A DNA stretch of 14,842 nucleotides from Alistipes sp. (GTDB lineage: Bacteria; Bacteroidota; Bacteroidia; Bacteroidales; Rikenellaceae): positions 1 through 14,842 of the forward strand of contig JAFYQY010000210.1 of NCBI GenBank assembly GCA_017559685.1. Reading direction: 5' to 3'. Under the pieces are notes generated by a model, which worked only from the letters and a program-made list of their open reading frames with translations, made no database searches and was not told the DNA's origin. This document shows, piece after piece, positions 1 to 6,553 of this stretch. Position numbers and translations under genes: made by a program. The stretch's first letter is position 1. Each line of letters starts with the position of its first letter.

Positions 1-43
1 CGCCAAAATGCTCACATAGGTCTACTATGCTCCGCTTTTGTCG
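1..43. repeat. Imperfect palindrome, REP-like, at the window edge
   Basis: Two 19-base arms (1-19 and 25-43) flank a 5-base spacer (20-24). By eye 13 of 19 positions pair. The outer part is CGnCAAAA against TTTTGnCG and the inner part is CATAG against CTATG, with a six-base internal mismatch between them. It lies in the gap before mreC and is cut by the window start, so it may extend left. It could be a dispersed REP-like element or the terminator of an upstream gene such as mreB, although no T tract follows directly. The arms are seen in the sequence; the repeat family is a guess. Confidence 0.45.
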
Positions 44-97
44 CCTAGCATCGCACAAAAATAGCCTAATCATTTACAATTTTTTTGGATGGGAAAA

Positions 98-105
98 TAC
101 CTTTA
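98..105 (+). promoter_or_regulatory. Weak candidate -7 element upstream of mreC
   Basis: TACCTTTA matches seven of eight positions of the Bacteroidota -7 consensus TAnnTTTG. A TTTA at 73-76 sits 21 bp upstream, where TTTG would be expected. The TACCTTT core equals those of the two stronger promoters near the right end. If used, transcription would start within the heptamer array and place it in the mreC 5' UTR. mreC could equally be transcribed from a promoter upstream of an off-window mreB. Confidence 0.25.
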
Positions 106-137
106 ATTGTCAATTCTCAATTTTCAATTGTCAATTA
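103..137. repeat. Heptamer tandem array, unit TCAATTn
   Basis: Five consecutive 7-bp units: TTAATTG, TCAATTC, TCAATTT, TCAATTG, TCAATTA. The first six bases are nearly constant and the seventh varies. The array ends seven bases before the mreC start codon. Two further arrays of the same period but different unit lie at 4847-4874 and 9175-9202. Such AATTCTC-like strings are a familiar sight in Bacteroidales intergenic DNA, but I know of no assigned function. Confidence 0.8.
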
Positions 138-143
138 AAATAG

Positions 144-968
144 ATGAATAACCTTATATTTTTCATACGCAAAACTGCGGTGGCGATAGTCTTTGTAATC
201 TTAGAGATTATCGCCATCCGCTGTTATGCCTACTCTACGCCATACACGCAGGCTCGCTTGCTGGTGTGGTCGAATAAGGTTATCGGCTATGTCTACTCAA
301 CATTTGCGGGCGTGTCCAACTACTTCTCGCTCCGTGAGGAGAATCGCACGCTCACCGAACACATCGCAAAGCTCGAGGATCGCATCAGTGAGCTCGAGGC
401 TACCGTACCCGCTGCGGAGGTTGATGTCGAGACTGCCGTACAGCAGTACGACTACCTCTCGGCACGAGTTATTGCATCGACAACCAATCGCAGTCGCAAC
501 TTTATAACCATCAACAAGGGTGCCTACGACGGCGTAACCTCGAATATGGCGGTTATGACCCCCGAGGGCTATGCTGTAGGAGTTGTGGTTGAGTGCTCTG
601 AAAACTTCGCTATTGCCAAGACTCTGCTCAATGCCGACTTCCGCATCGGAGGTGTGCTTGCCGAGGATGGTAGCCACGGCTCGGTGGAGTGGGGTGGCGA
701 CGATACGCAGATTGTAAACTTTGTGGAGGTGTCGAAGTACGCTAAGGTTGATAAGGGCGACCTTGTGCGACCTGCGGGCTTCTCGCAATACTTCCCGAGC
801 GACGCCATAATTGGCAATATCGAGAGCGTTGAACTCGCTGACAAGGGTACATCTTTCAACTGTAAGGTGCGCCTTGCGGCCGATATGGGACGTCTGTTCA
901 ATGTGGTGCTTGTGCGTAACAACTCTGCGGAAGAGGTGCAGAGACTCGAATCGCAATATATAAACTAG
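144..968 (+). CDS. mreC: Rod shape-determining protein MreC
   Basis: Periplasmic scaffold of the elongation complex, anchored in the inner membrane. In the known family it binds PBP2 and shifts RodA-PBP2 to its active state. The 274-residue protein has a short cytoplasmic start, one membrane helix at about residues 10-28, a coiled coil at about 62-90 (heptad-like, rich in E, L and R), then the two-lobed beta domain at about 103-258. Typical motifs are NKGAYDGV (124-131) and the FP...IIGxI stretch (217-226). Length is normal for the family. The ATG at 144 directly precedes the basic/hydrophobic anchor, and the preceding in-frame codon is a TAG. No Shine-Dalgarno is seen, as usual in this phylum. 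mreD follows after 9 bp. mreB, the usual upstream partner, must lie left of the window if it is linked. Confidence 0.96.
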   Translation: MNNLIFFIRKTAVAIVFVILEIIAIRCYAYSTPYTQARLLVWSNKVIGYVYSTFAGVSNYFSLREENRTLTEHIAKLEDRISELEATVPAAEVDVETAVQQYDYLSARVIASTTNRSRNFITINKGAYDGVTSNMAVMTPEGYAVGVVVECSENFAIAKTLLNADFRIGGVLAEDGSHGSVEWGGDDTQIVNFVEVSKYAKVDKGDLVRPAGFSQYFPSDAIIGNIESVELADKGTSFNCKVRLAADMGRLFNVVLVRNNSAEEVQRLESQYIN

Positions 969-977
969 AGAGCAAAA

Positions 978-1487
978 ATGAAGGCAAGGGTATATACGAT
1001 GTTGGTGTTTGTGGTGCTTTTCGTGCAGGTGTTCGTCTTGAACAACCTCTCTATGTCGCCACTCGTAGCCCCTATGGTGTATATCACAATCTTGCTCCTG
1101 CTCCCAATCGAGTATTCGCAATGGAAGATGCTCGCCGTGGGCTTGGCACTCGGTGTGGTTATGGATGTGACTATGGGTACAGCGGGTTTGAACACTATGG
1201 TAACCCTGCCTATAGCCTTCTTCCGTCAACCTCTGCTCTCGGCTTTGGGTGGCGTATCATCGATATCGAAGGAGGAGGGTATACCTACGCCAAAGCGACT
1301 CGGCATCCGCTTTCATCGCTACTTCATTGTTATGGTAGTGCTCCACTCGCTGTTATTCTACTTTGCCGAGTGGCTTTCGTTTGATAACTACGCTACGCTC
1401 TTGTTGCGTATTGTTTGCAGTACGGCTTGCTCGTTATTGCTCGACTATATCATCATAACACTATTTCTAAAACGCCTGTCGGCATAG
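978..1487 (+). CDS. mreD: Rod shape-determining protein MreD
   Basis: Integral membrane subunit of the Rod complex, thought to link MreC to RodA-PBP2. The 169-residue chain is almost wholly hydrophobic with five or six predicted helices (about 6-22, 29-44, 50-66, 71-87, 113-131, 138-164). Family hallmarks are the early NNLSMSPLVAPMVY stretch (22-35) and the GVVMDVTMGTAGLN segment (59-72) with its conserved Asp63. A short polar, charged loop lies at about 95-112. Length is normal. It sits 9 bp after mreC and 3 bp before mrdA, so translation is probably coupled. Sequence is poorly conserved in this family, so the call rests on topology, these motifs and gene order. Confidence 0.93.
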   Translation: MKARVYTMLVFVVLFVQVFVLNNLSMSPLVAPMVYITILLLLPIEYSQWKMLAVGLALGVVMDVTMGTAGLNTMVTLPIAFFRQPLLSALGGVSSISKEEGIPTPKRLGIRFHRYFIVMVVLHSLLFYFAEWLSFDNYATLLLRIVCSTACSLLLDYIIITLFLKRLSA

Positions 1488-1490
1488 TCT

Positions 1491-3317
1491 ATGATGGTTG
1501 GGGATAAGCTCTTTTCTCGTGGGGTGGTCACTCGCCTTATCGTTATTCTCGTATTTTGCATTCTCGCCATACGACTCTGCTATATCCAGCTCGTAGACGA
1601 TCGCTATGCTGGTTTGTCAGATAGAAACTACCTTCGTGAGGTGGTTATCTATCCTCCTCGTGGTGAGATTTACGATCGCAATGGTGAGTTCTTGGCGCAG
1701 AACCGTTTGTGTTACGACGTCTCGGTTGTGCGCAAGGATATGCCAAAGGAGGGCTTCGATACAACCAGAGTAAGCGAGATTGTGGGTATGTCGAAGGAGG
1801 CCTTCATCAAGAAGTTAAGCCAGTCGCCATATCGTCGTGAGAATCGCTTGACACGCTATCCTATAACCGTGGAGCAGAAGTTGCTGCTCGACGAGATGAA
1901 TATCAGTGGCTTCTACACCGCACAGCGTACCGTGCGCCAATACCCTCGCAAGATAGGTGGCAACCTTCTGGGTAGTATCAACGAGGTGTCGCCCGAGAAG
2001 GTAAACAACGATAGCTACTACGCTATCGGCGACTATATAGGTATGGAGGGCTTGGAACGAGCCTACGAAGGTGTGTTGCGTGGCGAGAAGGGTGTAGTTT
2101 TGCAGGATATCTATGCTCCGCAGGAGCAACGAAATACGGTGTTGAAGGAGGCTGTGGCTGGAAAATCGATCGTCTGCACTATCGATGCCGAGTTGCAGCA
2201 GCTGGCCGAGGAGTTGATGCGTGATAAGGTGGGTGCTGTGGTGGCTATCGAGCCATCAACAGGCGAGATTTTGGCTATGGTCTCGTCGCCTACATTTAAC
2301 CCCGACGACCTCGTTATCGGAAGAGAGCGTGGTAACAACTACGCCCGAGAACTTCACAACCCACGTATGCCGTTGTGGAATCGAGCCGTAAAGTCTCGCT
2401 ATCCGCCAGGCTCGACCTTCAAACTCGTTACGGGACTTATCGGTATGCAGGAGGGTGTGCTCAAACCGCACTACCAATACTCGTGTAATATGGGTTACCA
2501 CTTGGGTGGCGAACATATAGGCTGTCACGAGCACCGCTCGCCTTTGGCGTTGAACTACGCCATTGCGACCTCGTGCAACGCCTACTTCTGCTACGTCTTT
2601 CGCAATATCCTCGAGAATAAAAAGCGATACGAGATTTCGAAGGATGGCTTCGAGGCGTGGCGTGACTATGTTCTCTCGTTTGGCTTTGGACGCAAACTCG
2701 AGTCGGACTTCTTGGGCGAGGGTACGGGCTATGTGCCTAACCGAGAGTTCTACGACAAGCGCTATCGTCGTTCGTGGAATGCGCTAACCCTGCTTTCGCT
2801 CTCAATCGGTCAGGGCGAGTTGGGATGTACGCCGTTGCAGATGGCAAACTTGGCAGCTATCGTGGCCAATCGTGGCTACTACTATATACCGCATATTGTG
2901 CGTGAGGTCGAGGGTCAAGACTCGCTCGACACCCGATTCTACCAACGCCAATATACAAAGATCGATACCAAGCACTTCGAGCATATTGTTGACGGTATGT
3001 GGCGAGGTGTGAATGTGGATGGTACCTGTAAGGGTGCCTATCTTCGAGGTTACGACGTCTGCGGTAAGACGGGTACGGCGCAGAACCCAAAGGGCGAGGA
3101 TCACTCGACCTTTATCTCATTTGCCCCACGCAAAGAGCCGAAGATTGCTATCGCCGTATATGTCGAGCACGGAGGTTTCGGTGCGGCTATGGCGGTACCT
3201 ATCGCTTCGCTCATCGAGGAGAAGTATCTGACCGGCACGATTGCCCGACCTGAGTTGGTCGAGTATGTCAAGCGAAAGAAGATTGACTACCCGATGTATA
3301 AAAAGAAAAAGAAGTAA
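1491..3317 (+). CDS. mrdA: Penicillin-binding protein 2 (elongation transpeptidase)
   Basis: Class B PBP that cross-links stem peptides in new side-wall peptidoglycan, paired with the glycosyltransferase RodA. Of 608 residues, 15-34 form the membrane anchor. The pedestal domain starts with PPRGEIYDRNG (55-65) and the transpeptidase domain runs from about 245 to 580. All three catalytic motifs are present: SxxK at S308-TF-K311, SxN at S361-C-N363, and KTG at 526-528. A Cys/His-rich stretch (C332, H337, H342, C345, H346, H348) lies just before SxN and may bind zinc. The C terminus ends in five lysines. The first two codons are both ATG, so the exact start is ambiguous by one residue. The stop overlaps the rodA start by one base (TAATG), and the A-rich lysine codons double as the upstream region of rodA. 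Confidence 0.97.
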   Translation: MMVGDKLFSRGVVTRLIVILVFCILAIRLCYIQLVDDRYAGLSDRNYLREVVIYPPRGEIYDRNGEFLAQNRLCYDVSVVRKDMPKEGFDTTRVSEIVGMSKEAFIKKLSQSPYRRENRLTRYPITVEQKLLLDEMNISGFYTAQRTVRQYPRKIGGNLLGSINEVSPEKVNNDSYYAIGDYIGMEGLERAYEGVLRGEKGVVLQDIYAPQEQRNTVLKEAVAGKSIVCTIDAELQQLAEELMRDKVGAVVAIEPSTGEILAMVSSPTFNPDDLVIGRERGNNYARELHNPRMPLWNRAVKSRYPPGSTFKLVTGLIGMQEGVLKPHYQYSCNMGYHLGGEHIGCHEHRSPLALNYAIATSCNAYFCYVFRNILENKKRYEISKDGFEAWRDYVLSFGFGRKLESDFLGEGTGYVPNREFYDKRYRRSWNALTLLSLSIGQGELGCTPLQMANLAAIVANRGYYYIPHIVREVEGQDSLDTRFYQRQYTKIDTKHFEHIVDGMWRGVNVDGTCKGAYLRGYDVCGKTGTAQNPKGEDHSTFISFAPRKEPKIAIAVYVEHGGFGAAMAVPIASLIEEKYLTGTIARPELVEYVKRKKIDYPMYKKKKK

Positions 3318-4747
3318 TGGAGTACGGACGAGAGAGAAATAGATCACTCTTTGGTAGTGTCGACAAGTGGGCGATACTCCTCTACCTGTCGCTTGTAGCG
3401 GTGGGCTTGGTCGCAGTTTTCTCGGCTTCGTGGGTCGAGGGCACCGACAATGCACTCTCCTTCTCGCACAACTATATCAAGCAGATAGTCTTCCTGGGTG
3501 TCTCGCTTGTGGTGGGCGTGGTTATAATGTTGCTCGACCGCAGTCTGTGGCACAAGATTGCCTACTATCTCTATGGTGCATCGATATTGGCACTCCTGGC
3601 AACTCTCGCATTAGGTCGTACGGTGAATGGCGCAAGGGCGTGGTTTGAGTTTGGCCCGATACGCCTTCAGACTATGGAGTTCGCCAAAATCGCTATCGCT
3701 TTGGCTACTGCACGCCTTATCAGCGAGTATGGCTTCTCGATATCGTCGTTCAAGAGCCTTGCAAAGGTGGCGTTGTTGTTGCTTGTACCTCTGGCAATAA
3801 CCTATTTGCAGAACGATACCGGCTCGGGCTTGGTGCTCTGCTCGTTTGTGCTGATGCTCTATCGTGAGGGGTTGAACAAGTGGCTCTGTATACCTATTAT
3901 ATTTATAGCGGCACTCTTCCTCTTGTCGTTTATCTACTCGCCAATGGTGTTGCTCGTGGCGCTGATACTCGTATTTACGCTGTCGAACTGCTTCGCTAAT
4001 GGCAATTGGCAACACGGAGTTATCTACCTCGCTTCGCTCTTTGGTCTGAGCACAGCGCTCTACCTTCTGATAAATGCCGTGCCGAGCCTCTCGGTCAGCT
4101 ACTATACGATATTGCTCTCGACAACGCTCCTGTCGATGGTTGGAGTCTGCGTCTATGCCTACCATACACGCCTGCGCAATATATTTATTATGGTGGTGTT
4201 GTTTGTTGCGTCGGTGGCTATTACGCCAACCTCGAATGCGATATTCAATGTGTTGAAACCCCACCAGCAGGATCGTATTATGACCTTTCTCGGCATTACC
4301 GACGACGCTTCGCTCAACTACAATGTGCGCCAGTCGAAGATTGCTATCGGCTCGGGTGGTTTTGCGGGTAAGGGTTATCTGCAAGGCTCGCATATCCGCT
4401 ATGGCCTTGTGCCCGAGAAGCATACCGACTTTATCTTCTGCACCATAGGCGAGGAGTTTGGCTTTGTCGGCACGATGTTCGTATTGGGATTGATGATAGC
4501 CTTCATCATACGCCTTATGCGTATGGGCGACCGCCAGCGTGAGACCTTCGGTCGAGTATATTGCTATATCGTCGCCTCGATACTCCTATTCCACACCCTT
4601 ATCAATGTGGGTATGACCATCGGCGTACTCCCCGTTATGGGTATCCCTCTGCCACTTATCTCGTATGGAGGTTCGTCGTTGCTGGCCTTCTCGATAATGA
4701 TATTTATTGCGTTTGCCTTCGACGCTCAAACGGTTAGAGATATATAG
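3317..4747 (+). CDS. rodA: SEDS peptidoglycan glycosyltransferase RodA
   Basis: Polymerises lipid II into glycan strands for elongation, working with PBP2. SEDS family signatures are NGARAWFEFGPIRLQTMEFAK (104-124, continuous), QNDTG (165-169), YNVRQSKIAIGSGG (335-348), PEKHTDFIF (366-374) and the C-terminal GIPLPLISYGGSS (442-454). By motif spacing to E. coli RodA, Asp329 (next to Asp330) aligns with the proposed catalytic aspartate. At 476 residues it is about 100 longer than the E. coli protein. The extra length is a hydrophobic block at about 190-305, between the QNDTG and QSKIAIG regions, that looks like several additional membrane helices. RodA and FtsW are homologous; gene order next to mrdA and the QSKIAIGSGG motif favour RodA. 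It is the last gene of the plus-strand operon. Confidence 0.95.
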   Translation: MEYGRERNRSLFGSVDKWAILLYLSLVAVGLVAVFSASWVEGTDNALSFSHNYIKQIVFLGVSLVVGVVIMLLDRSLWHKIAYYLYGASILALLATLALGRTVNGARAWFEFGPIRLQTMEFAKIAIALATARLISEYGFSISSFKSLAKVALLLLVPLAITYLQNDTGSGLVLCSFVLMLYREGLNKWLCIPIIFIAALFLLSFIYSPMVLLVALILVFTLSNCFANGNWQHGVIYLASLFGLSTALYLLINAVPSLSVSYYTILLSTTLLSMVGVCVYAYHTRLRNIFIMVVLFVASVAITPTSNAIFNVLKPHQQDRIMTFLGITDDASLNYNVRQSKIAIGSGGFAGKGYLQGSHIRYGLVPEKHTDFIFCTIGEEFGFVGTMFVLGLMIAFIIRLMRMGDRQRETFGRVYCYIVASILLFHTLINVGMTIGVLPVMGIPLPLISYGGSSLLAFSIMIFIAFAFDAQTVRDI

Positions 4748-4805
4748 AAACTATCAAACAAGGCTGCTTTTGCAAGCCTAAAATCAGCTCTTGTTATATA
4801 GTTTC
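4748..4805 (+). other. Structured 3' UTR after rodA
   Basis: The bases after (and partly including) the rodA stop fold back on themselves. GAAACTAT (4747-4754) pairs with ATAGTTTC (4798-4805), and AACAAG (4757-4762) with CTTGTT (4790-4795). A smaller stem with GGCT (4762-4765) and AGCC (4775-4778) is possible inside; it competes with the end of the second stem. No T tract follows directly, so this is not itself a classical terminator. It is separate from the terminator that follows. It may protect the mRNA 3' end or yield a 3' UTR-derived RNA, which is speculative. Confidence 0.5.
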
Positions 4806-4815
4806 TCAGAAAAAG

Positions 4816-4845
4816 AAAAGGTTGTCCAAAGTGGACAACCTTTTT
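4816..4845. terminator. Bidirectional intrinsic terminator between the two operons
   Basis: A perfect 12-bp stem, AAAAGGTTGTCC (4816-4827) against GGACAACCTTTT (4833-4844), closes a 5-base loop. On the plus strand five T residues (4841-4845) serve rodA; on the minus strand the complement of 4811-4819 gives a T-rich run serving the S4/Hsp15-like gene. Its position in the convergent gap fits termination of both operons. Confidence 0.9.
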
Positions 4846-4846
4846 A

Positions 4847-4874
4847 ACTACTCTCTACTCTCTACTCTCTACTC
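4847..4874. repeat. Heptamer tandem array, unit TCTACTC, overlapping a stop codon
   Basis: Four 7-bp units: one imperfect (ACTACTC) and three perfect TCTACTC at 4854-4860, 4861-4867 and 4868-4874. The array abuts the terminator on one side. On the other it enters the S4/Hsp15-like gene: on the minus strand the repeat supplies the last codon (GAG) and the TAG stop (4869-4871). Confidence 0.85.
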
Positions 4875-5264
4875 GTCATCGTCGTCGTAGTACATACTAT
4901 CCATAAGTGCGTCGATCTCTCGGCGCTCTTTCTTTGTAGGACGTCCAGTACCTCGCTCACGGAACACAAAGATTGTCTCTCGAGGTTTGTTGAGCTTGTC
5001 CAACTCGCTCTGCGGAGTGGTGTCGATGCAGTAGTCAGGCACCTTGGCTGCGGGTTGGCGGTTGATAACCAAATCTTTTACAAGATAGGAGTAGGTCACG
5101 AGTGTTCGCTTTACGCTTATTCTATCGCCCACCTTAACCTCACGTGAGGGCTTGGCGTAGGCGTCGTTTACGAGTACACGGTTGTTGCGCACAGCATCTG
5201 CCGCATCGCTTCGTGTCTTGAAGATGCGTACCGCCCACAAATATTTATCGAGTCTTACCTCCAT
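4869..5264 (-). CDS. S4-domain RNA-binding protein, Hsp15 (HslR)-like
   Basis: The 131-residue protein begins with a canonical S4 RNA-binding domain: RLDKYLWAVRIFKTRSDA (4-21), then VLVNDAYAKPSREVKVGD (30-47). The tail carries GRPTKKERREID (107-118), typical of Hsp15. In E. coli, Hsp15 recycles free 50S subunits that still carry nascent-chain tRNA; the same role here is inferred from family only. The C terminus is strongly acidic (DDDDE). It starts two bases after the ftsW stop, so it is probably the last gene of the dcw transcript, although its role is ribosomal rather than cell wall. In many genomes murG would occupy this place. The stop codon lies within a heptamer repeat, so the acidic tail could vary between strains. 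Family assignment is strong; the exact orthologue is less certain. Confidence 0.88.
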   Translation of the reverse strand: MEVRLDKYLWAVRIFKTRSDAADAVRNNRVLVNDAYAKPSREVKVGDRISVKRTLVTYSYLVKDLVINRQPAAKVPDYCIDTTPQSELDKLNKPRETIFVFRERGTGRPTKKERREIDALMDSMYYDDDDE

Positions 5265-5266
5265 AG

Positions 5267-6547
5267 TTAAATATGCTTGTTTTTACTCTGTTGTGATGGT
5301 GGCAGGAGCGTTCCCTGCTCCACCTGGCGACTGATGCTGAGGATGAGACCCACAGCAATCGAGGCGCAGAACATTCCTGTACGACCGTGTGTTAGGAATG
5401 GTAGGTTTTGTCCCGTCTCGGGGAGAATACCCAAGGTTACGGCTACGTGAATGAAGGCCTGGCTTGTTACCAAGAGTGCCAAACCGACAACCAACAATCC
5501 CGCATAGAGCCACTCGCACCGCTCGAAGATGCGCAACGAACGGAAGAATAACCAGAGGTATAGAAGAATAATTACCGACGAAATAAGTAGACCGAACTCC
5601 TCGACGATAACAGCAAAGAGGTAGTCGCTCTCGGGGTGAGTGAGCTTCGCACGCATCATACTACGACCTGCACCCACGCCAAAGAAACCTCCGTTCTGAA
5701 TGGCCATCTGCGAGTAGTAGGAGTCCTTACCGCCAGTGCTTGGGGCTCCCTTCTCAACAACCTCTACGCCAAACCACGCCTTGAAACGATTAACCACGGT
5801 GTCGAAACGTCCGAATGCAGCAAGCATCACCAAGCCGAAAAATCCGGCTACGGCAATCAGCTTGCCAATCTCCTTGAGTCGTACTCCGGCGATGTATATC
5901 AGCACCATCGACACCAAGAAGATATGCAAGGCCGACGAAGTGTGTGCAGGAAGAATCACAGCACACGAGAGTGCTATAGGTGCAACGACAGGCAGCACCT
6001 CTCGCTTGATAATCTCCTTTTCACGAGGGGTGTTCCACTTGCGGACATCGAATGTCGAAGGCAAGAGGTGGAGTTTACCCAAGATGTCTCGCTTGGCCGA
6101 GAGTTGCGCTGCGAGGAATAAGATTGTTCCAATCTTGAGCAACTCGGATGGCTGGAAACGGAAGAAACCGAGGTTCAACCAGCGGTGTGCGTGGTTGGTC
6201 GCTCCTCCGATAAAGTATGGAGCGATGGTCATAAGCAGACAGACAAAGTATGCCACCACCGTATATCGGTACATCTTGCTTGCACCGATGATGTAGGAGC
6301 CAAAGAGGCAGACGGCCGAGAGACAGAGCGTCATAAAGTGGCGCTGAAGCTCTCTGTCGATTGTTCCCTCTCTGAAGCCGAGTTGCGATGAGGCGGTGTA
6401 GACCGCTACCAGCGAAATGGCGAAAAACATCGTCACAATAGCCCACAGAACTCTATCTCCGGGCAATACTTTCAGCTTGGAGAGAATCGAGGGTATGCCC
6501 TTCTTCGCCTCTGCTTGTTGGCTCTTATCGTTGTCTATCTTACTCAT
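5267..6547 (-). CDS. ftsW: SEDS glycosyltransferase FtsW (divergent)
   Basis: Polymerises septal glycan from lipid II together with PBP3. The 426-residue, multi-helix protein has a polar cytoplasmic start (1-28) and SEDS landmarks: RWLNLGFFRFQPSELLKIG (122-140), a PESDYLFAVIVEEFG segment (305-319), and ILPETGQNLPFL (374-385). Several family positions differ. The usual P-D-x-G motif is PAHTSSAL (200-207). The loop that holds the catalytic Asp in E. coli reads APSTGGKDSYYSQ (268-280), where only Asp275 is acidic and by spacing it is offset. The C-terminal S-x-GG-S/T motif is THGRTG (386-391). Gene order (murD before it, dcw operon) and lack of the RodA motif QSKIAIGSGG identify it as FtsW. The gap to murD is 6 bp. 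No division genes follow it. Confidence 0.93.
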   Translation of the reverse strand: MSKIDNDKSQQAEAKKGIPSILSKLKVLPGDRVLWAIVTMFFAISLVAVYTASSQLGFREGTIDRELQRHFMTLCLSAVCLFGSYIIGASKMYRYTVVAYFVCLLMTIAPYFIGGATNHAHRWLNLGFFRFQPSELLKIGTILFLAAQLSAKRDILGKLHLLPSTFDVRKWNTPREKEIIKREVLPVVAPIALSCAVILPAHTSSALHIFLVSMVLIYIAGVRLKEIGKLIAVAGFFGLVMLAAFGRFDTVVNRFKAWFGVEVVEKGAPSTGGKDSYYSQMAIQNGGFFGVGAGRSMMRAKLTHPESDYLFAVIVEEFGLLISSVIILLYLWLFFRSLRIFERCEWLYAGLLVVGLALLVTSQAFIHVAVTLGILPETGQNLPFLTHGRTGMFCASIAVGLILSISRQVEQGTLLPPSQQSKNKHI

Positions 6548-6553
6548 AAAAAG

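Noticed and set aside
3..143. Open plus-strand frame running from the window edge to a TAG just before mreC, possibly an mreB 3' end
   Set aside because: The translation covers the palindrome and the heptamer array and shows no MreB-like sequence; it looks like intergenic DNA that happens to lack stops.
3298..3317. A-rich run at the end of mrdA as a programmed frameshift or slippage site
   Set aside because: It encodes a normal lysine-rich tail in frame, with rodA starting at its own ATG; no downstream structure or benefit from a shift is seen.
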